From contig DBYD01000009.1 in the NCBI GenBank assembly GCA_002309855.1, positions 1 through 17,926 on the forward strand: 17,926 nt of DNA, read 5' to 3'. The stretch's first letter is position 1. Each line of letters begins with the position of its first letter. Source of the stretch: Bacteroidales bacterium UBA1195 (GTDB lineage Bacteria; Bacteroidota; Bacteroidia; Bacteroidales; WCHB1-69). The position numbers were made by a program, and so were the translations under genes. This document shows, piece by piece, positions 8,013 to 14,664 of this stretch. Under the pieces are notes generated by a model, which saw only the letters and a list, made by a program, of their open reading frames with translations, ran no database searches and had not been told where the DNA came from.

Positions 8013-9437
8013 ATGGACAAACTGGTTGGTAGAGAGCAGGAAATAAAATTATTAAAAGAATATTCCGCATCAGGGCGGCCTGAATTTGTAGCCATATACG
8101 GCAGAAGGCGTGTTGGCAAGACGTTTCTTGTAAACCAACTGTTCGCAGGAAAACTGGCATTTTCGATGACAGGTGTTCTTAATGGCACTCAAAAGGAACA
8201 GATGGAGGCATTCATTGACGCAATGCAGGAGTACAGTGGCGAACTGATAGACAAACCGAAAAATTGGATGGAGGCTTTCCGCATTTTGAAAGCATTCCTG
8301 AAAAAAAAGGTGGTATTGAAGAAACGCTGCATCGTTTTTCTTGACGAACTACCTTCTATGGACACCCAACGTTCAGGTTTTGTCAGAGCTTTGGGCTATT
8401 TTTGGAACAGTTGGGCTTCGCTGCAGGATAATCTTACGCTTATAGTCTGCGGTTCGGCCACTTCATGGATGATCCGCCACATCGTGGATGACAAGGGGGG
8501 GCTTCATGACCGCATCACTCACGAAATCCATCTGCGTCCTTTCACCCTTCGTGAAACGGAACTCTACCTGGAAAGCCGCGGTTTTCTGTGGGACCGTTTG
8601 TCGGTAATGCAAGCTTACATGGCTCTCGGAGGCATACCCTACTATCTGAGTTTGTTACATCGGGAAAAGAGCTTTCCAATGAACATTGACCGCCTGTTTT
8701 TCAGTGAGGATGAGGAGATGAGACGGGAATATCGGCGGCTGTATGGCACGCTGTTCAAGTCGCCAGACTCATATACAGCCATTGTTACAGCGCTTTCAAA
8801 GGCGCGTGCAGGATTGACACGAAACGAGTTGGGGAAAGTTCTCGGCAAGGAATCCAGCGGTTCGTTGAGCAAAAAGCTGGAGGATCTGGTCAACTGCGAC
8901 ATCATCCGAAAGTATGTGGTGCGAGAAAAAGAGATAAAAAGAAACTCAGCCCTCTATCAGCTGACGGATTTCTATTCCATGTTCTACCTGACATTTGTTC
9001 CCAAGGCGGAAGCTGAAACTGGCTATTGGAGTAACCATATTGGGACGCCGGAGGTTAACACATGGCTCGGTTTGAGTTTCGAACGCCTGTGCATGAACCA
9101 TATCTCACAAATCAAGCAGGTGATGCACCTTGACAACATAGCGACCAAATGTTACTCGTGGCGAAGCAGGAAGACAACTCCCAAAGCCCAGATTGATATG
9201 ATCTTGGAACGAGCAGACAACATTATAAATATTTTCGAGATAAAGTATAGCGAGGCGGAATACACTTTGGACAAGGAGGAAGAGGGAAAGCTGCGCAACA
9301 GGATTGAAGCGTTTCGTAAGGAAACGGAAGCGAAACAGGCGCTATGGCCGACACTCATAACGACATACGGATTGACAAAAGGTGTTCATTCGTCCACATT
9401 TGTTGCCACGCTCACAATGGACGATTTGTTCCTATAA
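8013..9437 (+). CDS. AAA+/STAND-type ATPase with C-terminal PD-(D/E)XK nuclease-like domain (DUF234 architecture)
   Basis: A 474-residue cytosolic protein. The N-terminal archaeal-type ATPase domain (about 1-230) has Walker A GRRRVGKT (30-37), Walker B CIVFLDE with Asp111-Glu112, and a sensor-like CGSATSW (146-152). A winged-helix-like region follows (about 250-310, with LTRNELGKVLG and LSKKLEDLVNCDIIRKY). The C-terminal part (about 330-474) resembles DUF234, which belongs to the PD-(D/E)XK nuclease clan: Glu357 in the helix LSFERLC, Asp395 in AQIDMI, and Glu409-x-Lys411 in IFEIKYS form a complete active-site pattern. Such proteins occur in many dispersed copies in archaea and Bacteroidota; their role is unsettled (defence, mobility or regulation proposed). 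The gene is AT-richer than its neighbours and sits alone between two identical palindromes and two direct repeats, suggesting insertion. The start is set by the promoter and the first ATG after it. Confidence 0.9.
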   Translation: MDKLVGREQEIKLLKEYSASGRPEFVAIYGRRRVGKTFLVNQLFAGKLAFSMTGVLNGTQKEQMEAFIDAMQEYSGELIDKPKNWMEAFRILKAFLKKKVVLKKRCIVFLDELPSMDTQRSGFVRALGYFWNSWASLQDNLTLIVCGSATSWMIRHIVDDKGGLHDRITHEIHLRPFTLRETELYLESRGFLWDRLSVMQAYMALGGIPYYLSLLHREKSFPMNIDRLFFSEDEEMRREYRRLYGTLFKSPDSYTAIVTALSKARAGLTRNELGKVLGKESSGSLSKKLEDLVNCDIIRKYVVREKEIKRNSALYQLTDFYSMFYLTFVPKAEAETGYWSNHIGTPEVNTWLGLSFERLCMNHISQIKQVMHLDNIATKCYSWRSRKTTPKAQIDMILERADNIINIFEIKYSEAEYTLDKEEEGKLRNRIEAFRKETEAKQALWPTLITTYGLTKGVHSSTFVATLTMDDLFL

Positions 9438-9466
9438 AACAATTATTTATATTATAGAGTGTAATT

Positions 9467-9515
9467 TGAGTTTTTTCCAAAATTGGCAAAATTCGGTAGT
9501 TTTGGAAAAAACTCA
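9467..9515. repeat. 49-bp palindromic repeat A2, right of the ATPase-nuclease gene
   Basis: The second copy of A1 has identical 16-bp arms (9467-9482 and 9500-9515); its spacer TTGGCAAAATTCGGTAG differs from A1 by one base (T for G). It starts 29 bases after the ATPase stop. Because each copy is itself palindromic, the pair can be read as direct or inverted terminal repeats of a 1,608-base unit. Confidence 0.9.
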
Positions 9516-9520
9516 GTTCT

Positions 9521-9592
9521 CATGCGATGTGTGTTTTATTAAGATTTATACTACTATAACGTATGTATGTGGGCAATTATTACAGGGCACAC
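9521..9592. repeat. Direct repeat B2 upstream of yqgE
   Basis: This is a diverged direct copy of B1 (7801-7875), beginning CATGCGATGT and ending TTATTACAGGGCACAC. It starts five bases after palindrome A2. The shared sequence starts at the equivalent of the peptidase start codon. A further short match, GAAAAAACT, lies just before both copies (7787-7795 and 9505-9513). The rest of the space to yqgE (9593-9661) holds an 8T/8A palindrome (9618-9633) and no clear TAnnTTTG box. Confidence 0.8.
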
Positions 9593-9661
9593 TATAATTC
9601 TTCCACGGAAGGCGAACTTTTTTTTAAAAAAAACGTATTTGTTAGCGTGTTTTAAATATCA

Positions 9662-10264
9662 ATGGTAAAACAGATGCGTACTCTACAGGAGAAATTCTTT
9701 GAAGCGCCGCCCACCGGCATCCCTCTGGAAAAGGGCAGACTGCTGGTTTCCGTCCCTTTCAATTCGGACGGCTATTTCGATCGGACAGTCATCCTACTGG
9801 TGGAGCATAACAGTGAAGGTGCCATGGGCTTTATCCTGAACCGTCCTATGCATGTGTATCTGAAGGATGTGCTGCCGGATCTGTCCGGCTGCCGGCATGT
9901 GCTGCACAACGGCGGTCCTGTCGGTCTGGACCGGCTTTTTTATCTTCACCGGTATGAGCAGCTGGCGGAAAATGCGCAGCAATTGGCTGAGGGACTCTAT
10001 TTCGGCGGCAGTGCATCGGAGATCCGTTCCCTTTTGAGTGTCGGCCTGATGGAGGAGGAACGTATCCGTTTCTTCGCCGGATATTCGGGATGGAGCGCCG
10101 GACAGCTGGAACGGGAATTGGACGAGCAGGTATGGGTGGTTGCCGACATGAGCCGGGAGTATTTCGAGACGCCTGGCGAACGCTTGTGGCGCAGTGTGGT
10201 GCGATCTTTAGGTGACTCTTACGGCAGTTGGCTGGAGATTCCGGACAAGGCATCGTACAACTAA
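9662..10264 (+). CDS. YqgE/AlgH (DUF179) family protein
   Basis: A 200-residue cytosolic protein of the YqgE/AlgH family. The family hallmarks are the N-terminal stretch GRLLVSVPFNSDGYFDRTVILLVEHNSEGAMGFILNRP (about 22-60), followed by a conserved GGPV (VLHNGGPVGLDRLFYLH) and, near the end, the FAGYSGWSAGQLERELDEQVWVV segment. Length and layout are normal. The biochemical role of the family is unknown; it is widespread in Proteobacteria and Bacteroidota, and the name AlgH comes from an alginate regulation phenotype. The ATG at 9662 was taken; a second in-frame ATG at 9674 is possible. The flippase gene follows after 18 bases on the same strand. Upstream lies the repeat-bracketed ATPase cassette, so its native upstream region may have been altered. 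Confidence 0.93.
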   Translation: MVKQMRTLQEKFFEAPPTGIPLEKGRLLVSVPFNSDGYFDRTVILLVEHNSEGAMGFILNRPMHVYLKDVLPDLSGCRHVLHNGGPVGLDRLFYLHRYEQLAENAQQLAEGLYFGGSASEIRSLLSVGLMEEERIRFFAGYSGWSAGQLERELDEQVWVVADMSREYFETPGERLWRSVVRSLGDSYGSWLEIPDKASYN

Positions 10265-10270
10265 TAGGAT

Positions 10271-10276
10271 GGGAGG
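10271..10276 (+). promoter_or_regulatory. Shine-Dalgarno-like site before the flippase gene
   Basis: GGGAGG lies six bases before the ATG at 10283. Strong Shine-Dalgarno sequences are uncommon in Bacteroidota; here the site favours this start over the out-of-frame ATG at 10269, which meets a stop after a few codons. Confidence 0.4.
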
Positions 10277-10282
10277 CGCAGA

Positions 10283-11803
10283 ATGGGAGTCATTATAAGG
10301 CAGAGTGTAAAGGGAACGTTGGCCAACTATCTTGGCATTGCGGTAGGTTTTTTCACAACCTTCTTTATCCTGACAAAATACCTTACTGCCGAGGAGATAG
10401 GGCTGACCCGCATCCTTGTGGATGCAGGCGTGCTGCTTTCCGGTCTGGCGCAGCTGGGCACCAATTCCTCCGCAATACGATATTATCCCTATTTCAAGGA
10501 TGAGGGGCGGAAGGATCACGGCTTTTTCGGCTGGACGCTGATTGTCCCGCTTGTGGGCTTTGCCATCTATGCGCTGCTTTTCCTCTGCTTCAAGGAGCAG
10601 GTTGTCAGGTGGTACGCTCCGAAATCACAGCTGTTTGTGCATTACCTTTATGTGGTGCTGCCCATTGCGTTGTTCATGCTTTATCAGGCGGTTTTCGAGG
10701 TTAACGCCAACGTGCTGATGCGCATTGCCGTCCCAAAGTTCGTGCGTGAGGTCGGGGTGCGTCTGATGACGCTCGCCTGCTATCTGCTTTACGCTTTCCA
10801 TGTGCTTGATCTGGACCGCTTTGTCATTGCCTTCTGCCTTGTTTATGCGGTGGCGATGCTCTGCGACCTTTTTTACCTGCTCTCCCTTAAAAAAATCTCC
10901 TTCAAACCGGATCTGAAGTTTGTCCCGAAAAAGCTCCGGAAGGATTTCCTCTGGTACACGCTCTTCATGATGGCGGCTGCGCTGGCCGGCAACCTGATGC
11001 CTGTACTGAACACCTTTTTTGTCGGGGCGAAGATGGGGCTGATGACCACCGGTGTCTTCGCAATAGCCATGTACATCGCTGCAGTGATTGAGGTTCCTTA
11101 CCGCTCGCTCGGCGCAATAGCCCAGCCGGAGATTTCCCAGGCGGTGAAGGAAAATGACATCGCGAAGGCCAACCGTCTGTGCCGCAGTGTGTCACTGCAC
11201 CAGTTGCTGGCAGGTTCCTTCATTTTCTTTATAATATGGATAAACATTGACCTGCTGTTCCAACTGATTCCAAACGGTGACAAATATGCGGATGGCAAAT
11301 GGGTCGTGCTTATTCTGGGCATGGCGCGTCTGATGAACTCCACCCTGAGTGTCGGCTGCACGGTGCTGAACTATTCCAAGTATTACGCCTATTCTCTGCT
11401 CTTCACCTTCCTGCTGACAGCCTCCGCAGTGTTCCTGAATGTTAAGCTGATACCGGTGTGGGGCATGAGCGGGGCTGCCGCTGCCACCCTGATTTCATAT
11501 TCGGTCTATTTCCTGCTGCTGCTCTTTGTAGTTTGGCGCAGCATCCGGGTGCACCCGTTCTCAGGGGCGCAGTGGAAGGTGGTGGCTGTGATGGCGATTC
11601 TTCTTCTGCTTGATTTTGTCTGGGTGCGTTATCTTACGCCGCTGTTTGGCGTGGAGGCCTCCAAGGCGGCTTTCTTCGGCGAGTCGGTGCTGCGTACAGT
11701 GCTGCTCTGTGCGTTCGGGACGGCCATTGTATACATGTTCCGGGTGTCGGATGATGTGAACCGACTGATTGACAAATATCTGTTGCGCAGGAGCGGTGTA
11801 TAG
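10283..11803 (+). CDS. Polysaccharide/oligosaccharide flippase, MOP (Wzx/MATE-like) superfamily
   Basis: A 506-residue integral inner-membrane protein with about 12-14 hydrophobic helices through its length. The N-terminus VKGTLANYLGIAVGFFTTFFILTKYLTAEEIGLTRILVDAG is the typical start of polysaccharide biosynthesis proteins of the MOP exporter superfamily, which flip lipid-linked sugars across the inner membrane for O-antigen, capsule or exopolysaccharide assembly. A second family-like segment, YRSLGAIAQPEISQAVKENDIAKANRL, lies near the middle. No glycosyltransferases or polymerase surround it, so the substrate cannot be inferred from context. It follows yqgE by 18 bases and probably shares its transcript. 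The orphan position outside a sugar cluster is common for Bacteroidota housekeeping flippases of this kind. The specific substrate remains unknown. Confidence 0.85.
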   Translation: MGVIIRQSVKGTLANYLGIAVGFFTTFFILTKYLTAEEIGLTRILVDAGVLLSGLAQLGTNSSAIRYYPYFKDEGRKDHGFFGWTLIVPLVGFAIYALLFLCFKEQVVRWYAPKSQLFVHYLYVVLPIALFMLYQAVFEVNANVLMRIAVPKFVREVGVRLMTLACYLLYAFHVLDLDRFVIAFCLVYAVAMLCDLFYLLSLKKISFKPDLKFVPKKLRKDFLWYTLFMMAAALAGNLMPVLNTFFVGAKMGLMTTGVFAIAMYIAAVIEVPYRSLGAIAQPEISQAVKENDIAKANRLCRSVSLHQLLAGSFIFFIIWINIDLLFQLIPNGDKYADGKWVVLILGMARLMNSTLSVGCTVLNYSKYYAYSLLFTFLLTASAVFLNVKLIPVWGMSGAAAATLISYSVYFLLLLFVVWRSIRVHPFSGAQWKVVAVMAILLLLDFVWVRYLTPLFGVEASKAAFFGESVLRTVLLCAFGTAIVYMFRVSDDVNRLIDKYLLRRSGV

Positions 11804-11894
11804 CGATGCGGTTGTTCCGGGCGTAGGAATTTGCCGTATGCCGCCGGTTTATGAAAAAACTCCGGTTGTTCCCTGCACATATTGCTTTTTTGAC

Positions 11895-11902
11895 TATATT
11901 TG
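11895..11902 (+). promoter_or_regulatory. -7 promoter box upstream of der
   Basis: TATATTTG is a full match to TAnnTTTG and lies 24 bases before the der ATG, followed by a T/A-rich leader. A TTG at the preferred -33 spacing is not clear (nearest 11866-11868, somewhat far). It probably starts the der - gldH - dehydrogenase - transglycosylase transcript. The remaining space after the flippase (11804-11894) shows nothing else recognisable. Confidence 0.6.
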
Positions 11903-11926
11903 CAATTTCTTTTTTAAATAAAACTT

Positions 11927-13234
11927 ATGAGCAGTGTAGTGGCCCTTGTGGGGCGTCCAAATACTGGTAAATCAACTCTTTTCAACCGGCTTGTCCAGTC
12001 AAGGCAGGCCATAGTGGACAGTGTGGCCGGTGTGACGCGCGACCGCAATTATGGGCAATGCGAATGGAACGGCACCGTTTTTTCCGTCATCGATACCGGC
12101 GGGTATGTCTCCGATTCCTCCGACATATATGAAAGTGAAATCCAGAAGCAGGTGCGTTTGGCGATAGACGAGGCCGATGTGATCCTTTTCCTTGTTGACG
12201 GCAGGGAGGGGCTGACCGTGATGGACGAGGACATCGCCGCGCTGCTGCGTCCTTGCAAAAAACCGGTCTATTTGGTTGTAAACAAGATTGATTCCCCTTC
12301 CAATTTCTCCGACCAGCTGGAGTTCTATGCGTTGGGGATGGATGAACTTTATCCGGTTTCCGCCATCTCCGGAAGCGGCACGGGCGACCTTCTGGACGAG
12401 GTTGTGAAGCATTGCACAAATGAAAAGGAGGAGGAGATTCCGGAAGATCTGCCCAAGATCACCTTTGTGGGTCGTCCGAATGTGGGCAAGTCCTCCATCA
12501 TAAACATGCTGCTGGGGAAGGAACGGAGCATTGTCACGCCGCTTGCCGGCACCACCCGCGATTCCGTCTACACGCGATACAAGGGCTTCGGTTACGACTT
12601 CTATCTTGTTGACACAGCAGGGCTCCGCAAGAAGAAGAAGGTGGAGGAGGATCTGGAGTTCTATTCTGTGATGCGCACTGTCCGTGCCATCGAGAACAGC
12701 GACGTGTGTGTGGTGATGTGCGACGCCTCCCAGGGTTTTGAGGCGCAGGACCTGAACATCCTTAGCCTGGCCCAGCGCAACAAGAAGGGGATTGTGCTTG
12801 TTGTCAACAAGTGGGACCTGGTGCAGAAAAATTCAAACACGCATCTGGAGTTTGAAAGGCGTATCCGCGAGAAGGTCGCGCCCAACAATGACATCCCAAT
12901 TCTTTTCACCTCCGTGCTGAAAAAACAGCGGATTCTGGATGTGCTTGATGCCGCGATGAATGTATACGGCAACCGCAGCCGTCGTGTCCCGACATCGGAA
13001 CTCAACGAATCGCTCAAACAGATTATTGACGACAATCCGCCTCCAATTGTAAAGGACAAGATTGTCAGGATAAAATATGTCACGCAGCTGCCGACCCCGA
13101 CTCCGGCGTTCGCCTTCTTCTGCAACATGCCGCAGTACATTAGGGACGACTACAAACGCTTTCTGGAGAATAAAATCCGTAAGATGTGGGATTTCAAGGG
13201 TGCTCCTGTAGAATTGTATTTCAGAAAAAAATAG
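11927..13234 (+). CDS. der: Ribosome assembly GTPase Der (EngA)
   Basis: A 435-residue cytosolic protein with two tandem Era-like GTPase domains and a C-terminal KH-like domain, the diagnostic Der architecture; it acts in 50S ribosomal subunit maturation. Domain 1 (about 3-165) has G1 GRPNTGKST (9-17), G3 DTGG (56-59) and G4 NKID (119-122). Domain 2 (about 176-345) has G1 GRPNVGKSS (182-190), G3 DTAG (229-232) and G4 NKWD (294-297). The KH-like end (about 355-435) includes NPPPIVKDKIVRIKYVTQ and finishes with the usual PVELYFRKK. The first P-loop has Thr where Val is common, which is unlikely to matter for catalysis. Length is standard. It has its own -7 box and is the first gene of a tight plus-strand operon; gldH begins two bases after its stop. 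Confidence 0.97.
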   Translation: MSSVVALVGRPNTGKSTLFNRLVQSRQAIVDSVAGVTRDRNYGQCEWNGTVFSVIDTGGYVSDSSDIYESEIQKQVRLAIDEADVILFLVDGREGLTVMDEDIAALLRPCKKPVYLVVNKIDSPSNFSDQLEFYALGMDELYPVSAISGSGTGDLLDEVVKHCTNEKEEEIPEDLPKITFVGRPNVGKSSIINMLLGKERSIVTPLAGTTRDSVYTRYKGFGYDFYLVDTAGLRKKKKVEEDLEFYSVMRTVRAIENSDVCVVMCDASQGFEAQDLNILSLAQRNKKGIVLVVNKWDLVQKNSNTHLEFERRIREKVAPNNDIPILFTSVLKKQRILDVLDAAMNVYGNRSRRVPTSELNESLKQIIDDNPPPIVKDKIVRIKYVTQLPTPTPAFAFFCNMPQYIRDDYKRFLENKIRKMWDFKGAPVELYFRKK

Positions 13235-13236
13235 TT

Positions 13237-13716
13237 ATGGGAAAATATATCCGAAATATAGTTTTGTTGCTGCTTGTGCTGGTATCATGCGGATGCAGTC
13301 AGAAGCAGCCCATCCTGGAGGAGACGGTCTCTTTTCCGAACCATGCGTGGAACCGTTTTAACAAGGTGCCTTTCCAAGTGACAGTCTGCAATCCGGAAAC
13401 ATATTATGACATTCTGCTACGTGTGTCGTTCATGGACGGGTTCCCATACGATGAAATCCCTGTCAATACGGTGCTGAAAGGTCCTGACGGTCAGGTGAAC
13501 GTGATGCGGAAGGTTTTGGGGACGCGCAACGCGGACGGCGGATATGCCGGCACGGTCTTCGGCGATGTGTGGACGGTTGAGAAGGCTGTCCATACACACC
13601 GTAAATTCGGGAAGGAGGGGGTGCACACATTGGAGGTGGAACACCTCACGCAGTATTTTGACCTCGATGGCATCGTCTCCGTCGGGTGTGTTATAGTACC
13701 ATCAAAAGAACAGTAG
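13237..13716 (+). CDS. gldH: Gliding motility lipoprotein GldH
   Basis: A 159-residue outer-envelope lipoprotein. The ATG at 13237, two bases after the der stop, gives a proper lipoprotein signal (MGKYIRNIVLLLLVLVSC) with lipobox LVSC and acylated Cys18; the longer reading from 13186 overlaps der and hides the signal. The mature part matches GldH: VSFPNHAWNRFNKVPFQVTV, a YDI(L/Y) strand, YDEIPVNTVLKGPDG, the GDVW motif, and KEGVHTLEVEHL...LDGIVSVG. GldH was found as a gliding-motility lipoprotein in Flavobacterium; it is also conserved in non-gliding Bacteroidota, and its biochemical role is unclear. Its presence agrees with the T9SS tail at the left edge. The dehydrogenase gene follows three bases after its stop. 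Confidence 0.88.
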   Translation: MGKYIRNIVLLLLVLVSCGCSQKQPILEETVSFPNHAWNRFNKVPFQVTVCNPETYYDILLRVSFMDGFPYDEIPVNTVLKGPDGQVNVMRKVLGTRNADGGYAGTVFGDVWTVEKAVHTHRKFGKEGVHTLEVEHLTQYFDLDGIVSVGCVIVPSKEQ

Positions 13717-13719
13717 ATT

Positions 13720-14664
13720 ATGAAGATAGTTGCAGTTGAACCTATAGGAATTTCGCCGGAAAAGGCACAGGAGATCAAGTTGGAACTTGCCGCGATGGGG
13801 CATGATTTTGTCTTTTTCCCCGACCGCAGGGAGGATGCGGAGAGCCTGCGCGACCGCATGAGGGATGCGGAGGTGGTTGTGATTTCCAACATACCTTTGA
13901 AGGAGGAGGTTCTTTCGGCCTGCCCGAAATTGAAGCATATCGCGCTTGCCTTCACCGGCAAGGACCATATTGACGGGGCGTATTGCGCGGCACACGGCAT
14001 CACCATACGCAATGCTGCCGGATATGCCACCCGGGCGGTGGGCGAACTTGCCGTAGGGCTCATGCTTGATGTTTTCCGGCGCATCACCGCGCTGGATGCT
14101 GAGATACGGCACGGCGGAGTCCGCGGAGCATTTTTGGGAAGGGAATTGTACGGAAAAACTGCCGGCATCGTCGGTACGGGGGCTATCGGCACCTATACGG
14201 CGAAACTTCTGCAGGCGTTCGGATGCAAAGTCATTGCCTGGAACCGTTCCGAGCATGATGAGGTGAAGTCCATGGGCATTCCATATCTTCCGTTGGATGA
14301 TCTGCTGCGGCAGTCGGACATCATCTCCCTGCATGTGCCGCTTACACCGGAGACGCATCACCTGATTTCGGCTGAAAAGCTGGCTTTGTGTAAACCTACT
14401 GCAATTCTGGTTAATACGGCGCGCGGTAATGTGGTCGATATGGATGCGCTGGCGGTCGCGCTGCGCGAAGGGCGTCTGGCCGGTGCGGGGCTTGATGTGT
14501 ATGAGAAAGAGCCGCCGCTTCCGGAAAACCATCCGCTTTTGCATGCGCCCAATGTGGTGATGGCGCCGCATGTCGGCTATGCCACGCGGGAGGCGTTCGA
14601 CAGCCGCATCGACATTGTGTTTTCGTATCTGAAGGATTATTTGAAGGAGGCGGTGAATGCGTAG
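13720..14664 (+). CDS. D-isomer-specific 2-hydroxyacid dehydrogenase
   Basis: A 314-residue cytosolic NAD(P)-dependent oxidoreductase of the D-2-hydroxyacid dehydrogenase family (phosphoglycerate, glyoxylate/hydroxypyruvate and D-lactate dehydrogenase relatives), interconverting a 2-keto acid and its D-2-hydroxy acid. The central nucleotide-binding domain has GTGAIG (152-157). The catalytic set is complete: Arg235 in NTARGNVVD, Glu264 in YEKEPPL, and His284 in MAPHVGYAT. At the end of the second beta strand the sequence is AWNRSE, not an acidic residue, which in this family points to NADP(H) over NAD(H). No C-terminal ACT/regulatory domain is present, so it is not a full SerA. Its ATG lies three bases after gldH and its end overlaps the transglycosylase start by eight bases. 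The exact substrate cannot be told from sequence. Confidence 0.9.
   Translation: MKIVAVEPIGISPEKAQEIKLELAAMGHDFVFFPDRREDAESLRDRMRDAEVVVISNIPLKEEVLSACPKLKHIALAFTGKDHIDGAYCAAHGITIRNAAGYATRAVGELAVGLMLDVFRRITALDAEIRHGGVRGAFLGRELYGKTAGIVGTGAIGTYTAKLLQAFGCKVIAWNRSEHDEVKSMGIPYLPLDDLLRQSDIISLHVPLTPETHHLISAEKLALCKPTAILVNTARGNVVDMDALAVALREGRLAGAGLDVYEKEPPLPENHPLLHAPNVVMAPHVGYATREAFDSRIDIVFSYLKDYLKEAVNA
14644..14650 (+). promoter_or_regulatory. Shine-Dalgarno site inside the dehydrogenase 3' end
   Basis: AAGGAGG lies six bases before the transglycosylase ATG at 14657, inside the last codons of the upstream gene. It is an almost ideal Shine-Dalgarno sequence, unusual for this phylum, and supports the overlapping start. 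Confidence 0.5.

Noticed and set aside
7801..9592. CRISPR-like array from the repeats around the ATPase
   Set aside because: There are only two copies of each repeat, 1.5-1.7 kb apart with a gene between them; no spacer pattern and no cas genes.
9618..9641. 8T/8A palindrome plus GTATTTG as a yqgE promoter
   Set aside because: The TTTG lacks the two-base gap after TA demanded by TAnnTTTG, so the match is not convincing.
13186..13236. Extended start for gldH
   Set aside because: It would overlap the end of der by 49 bases and place 17 extra residues before the lipoprotein signal; the ATG at 13237 gives a clean lipobox.
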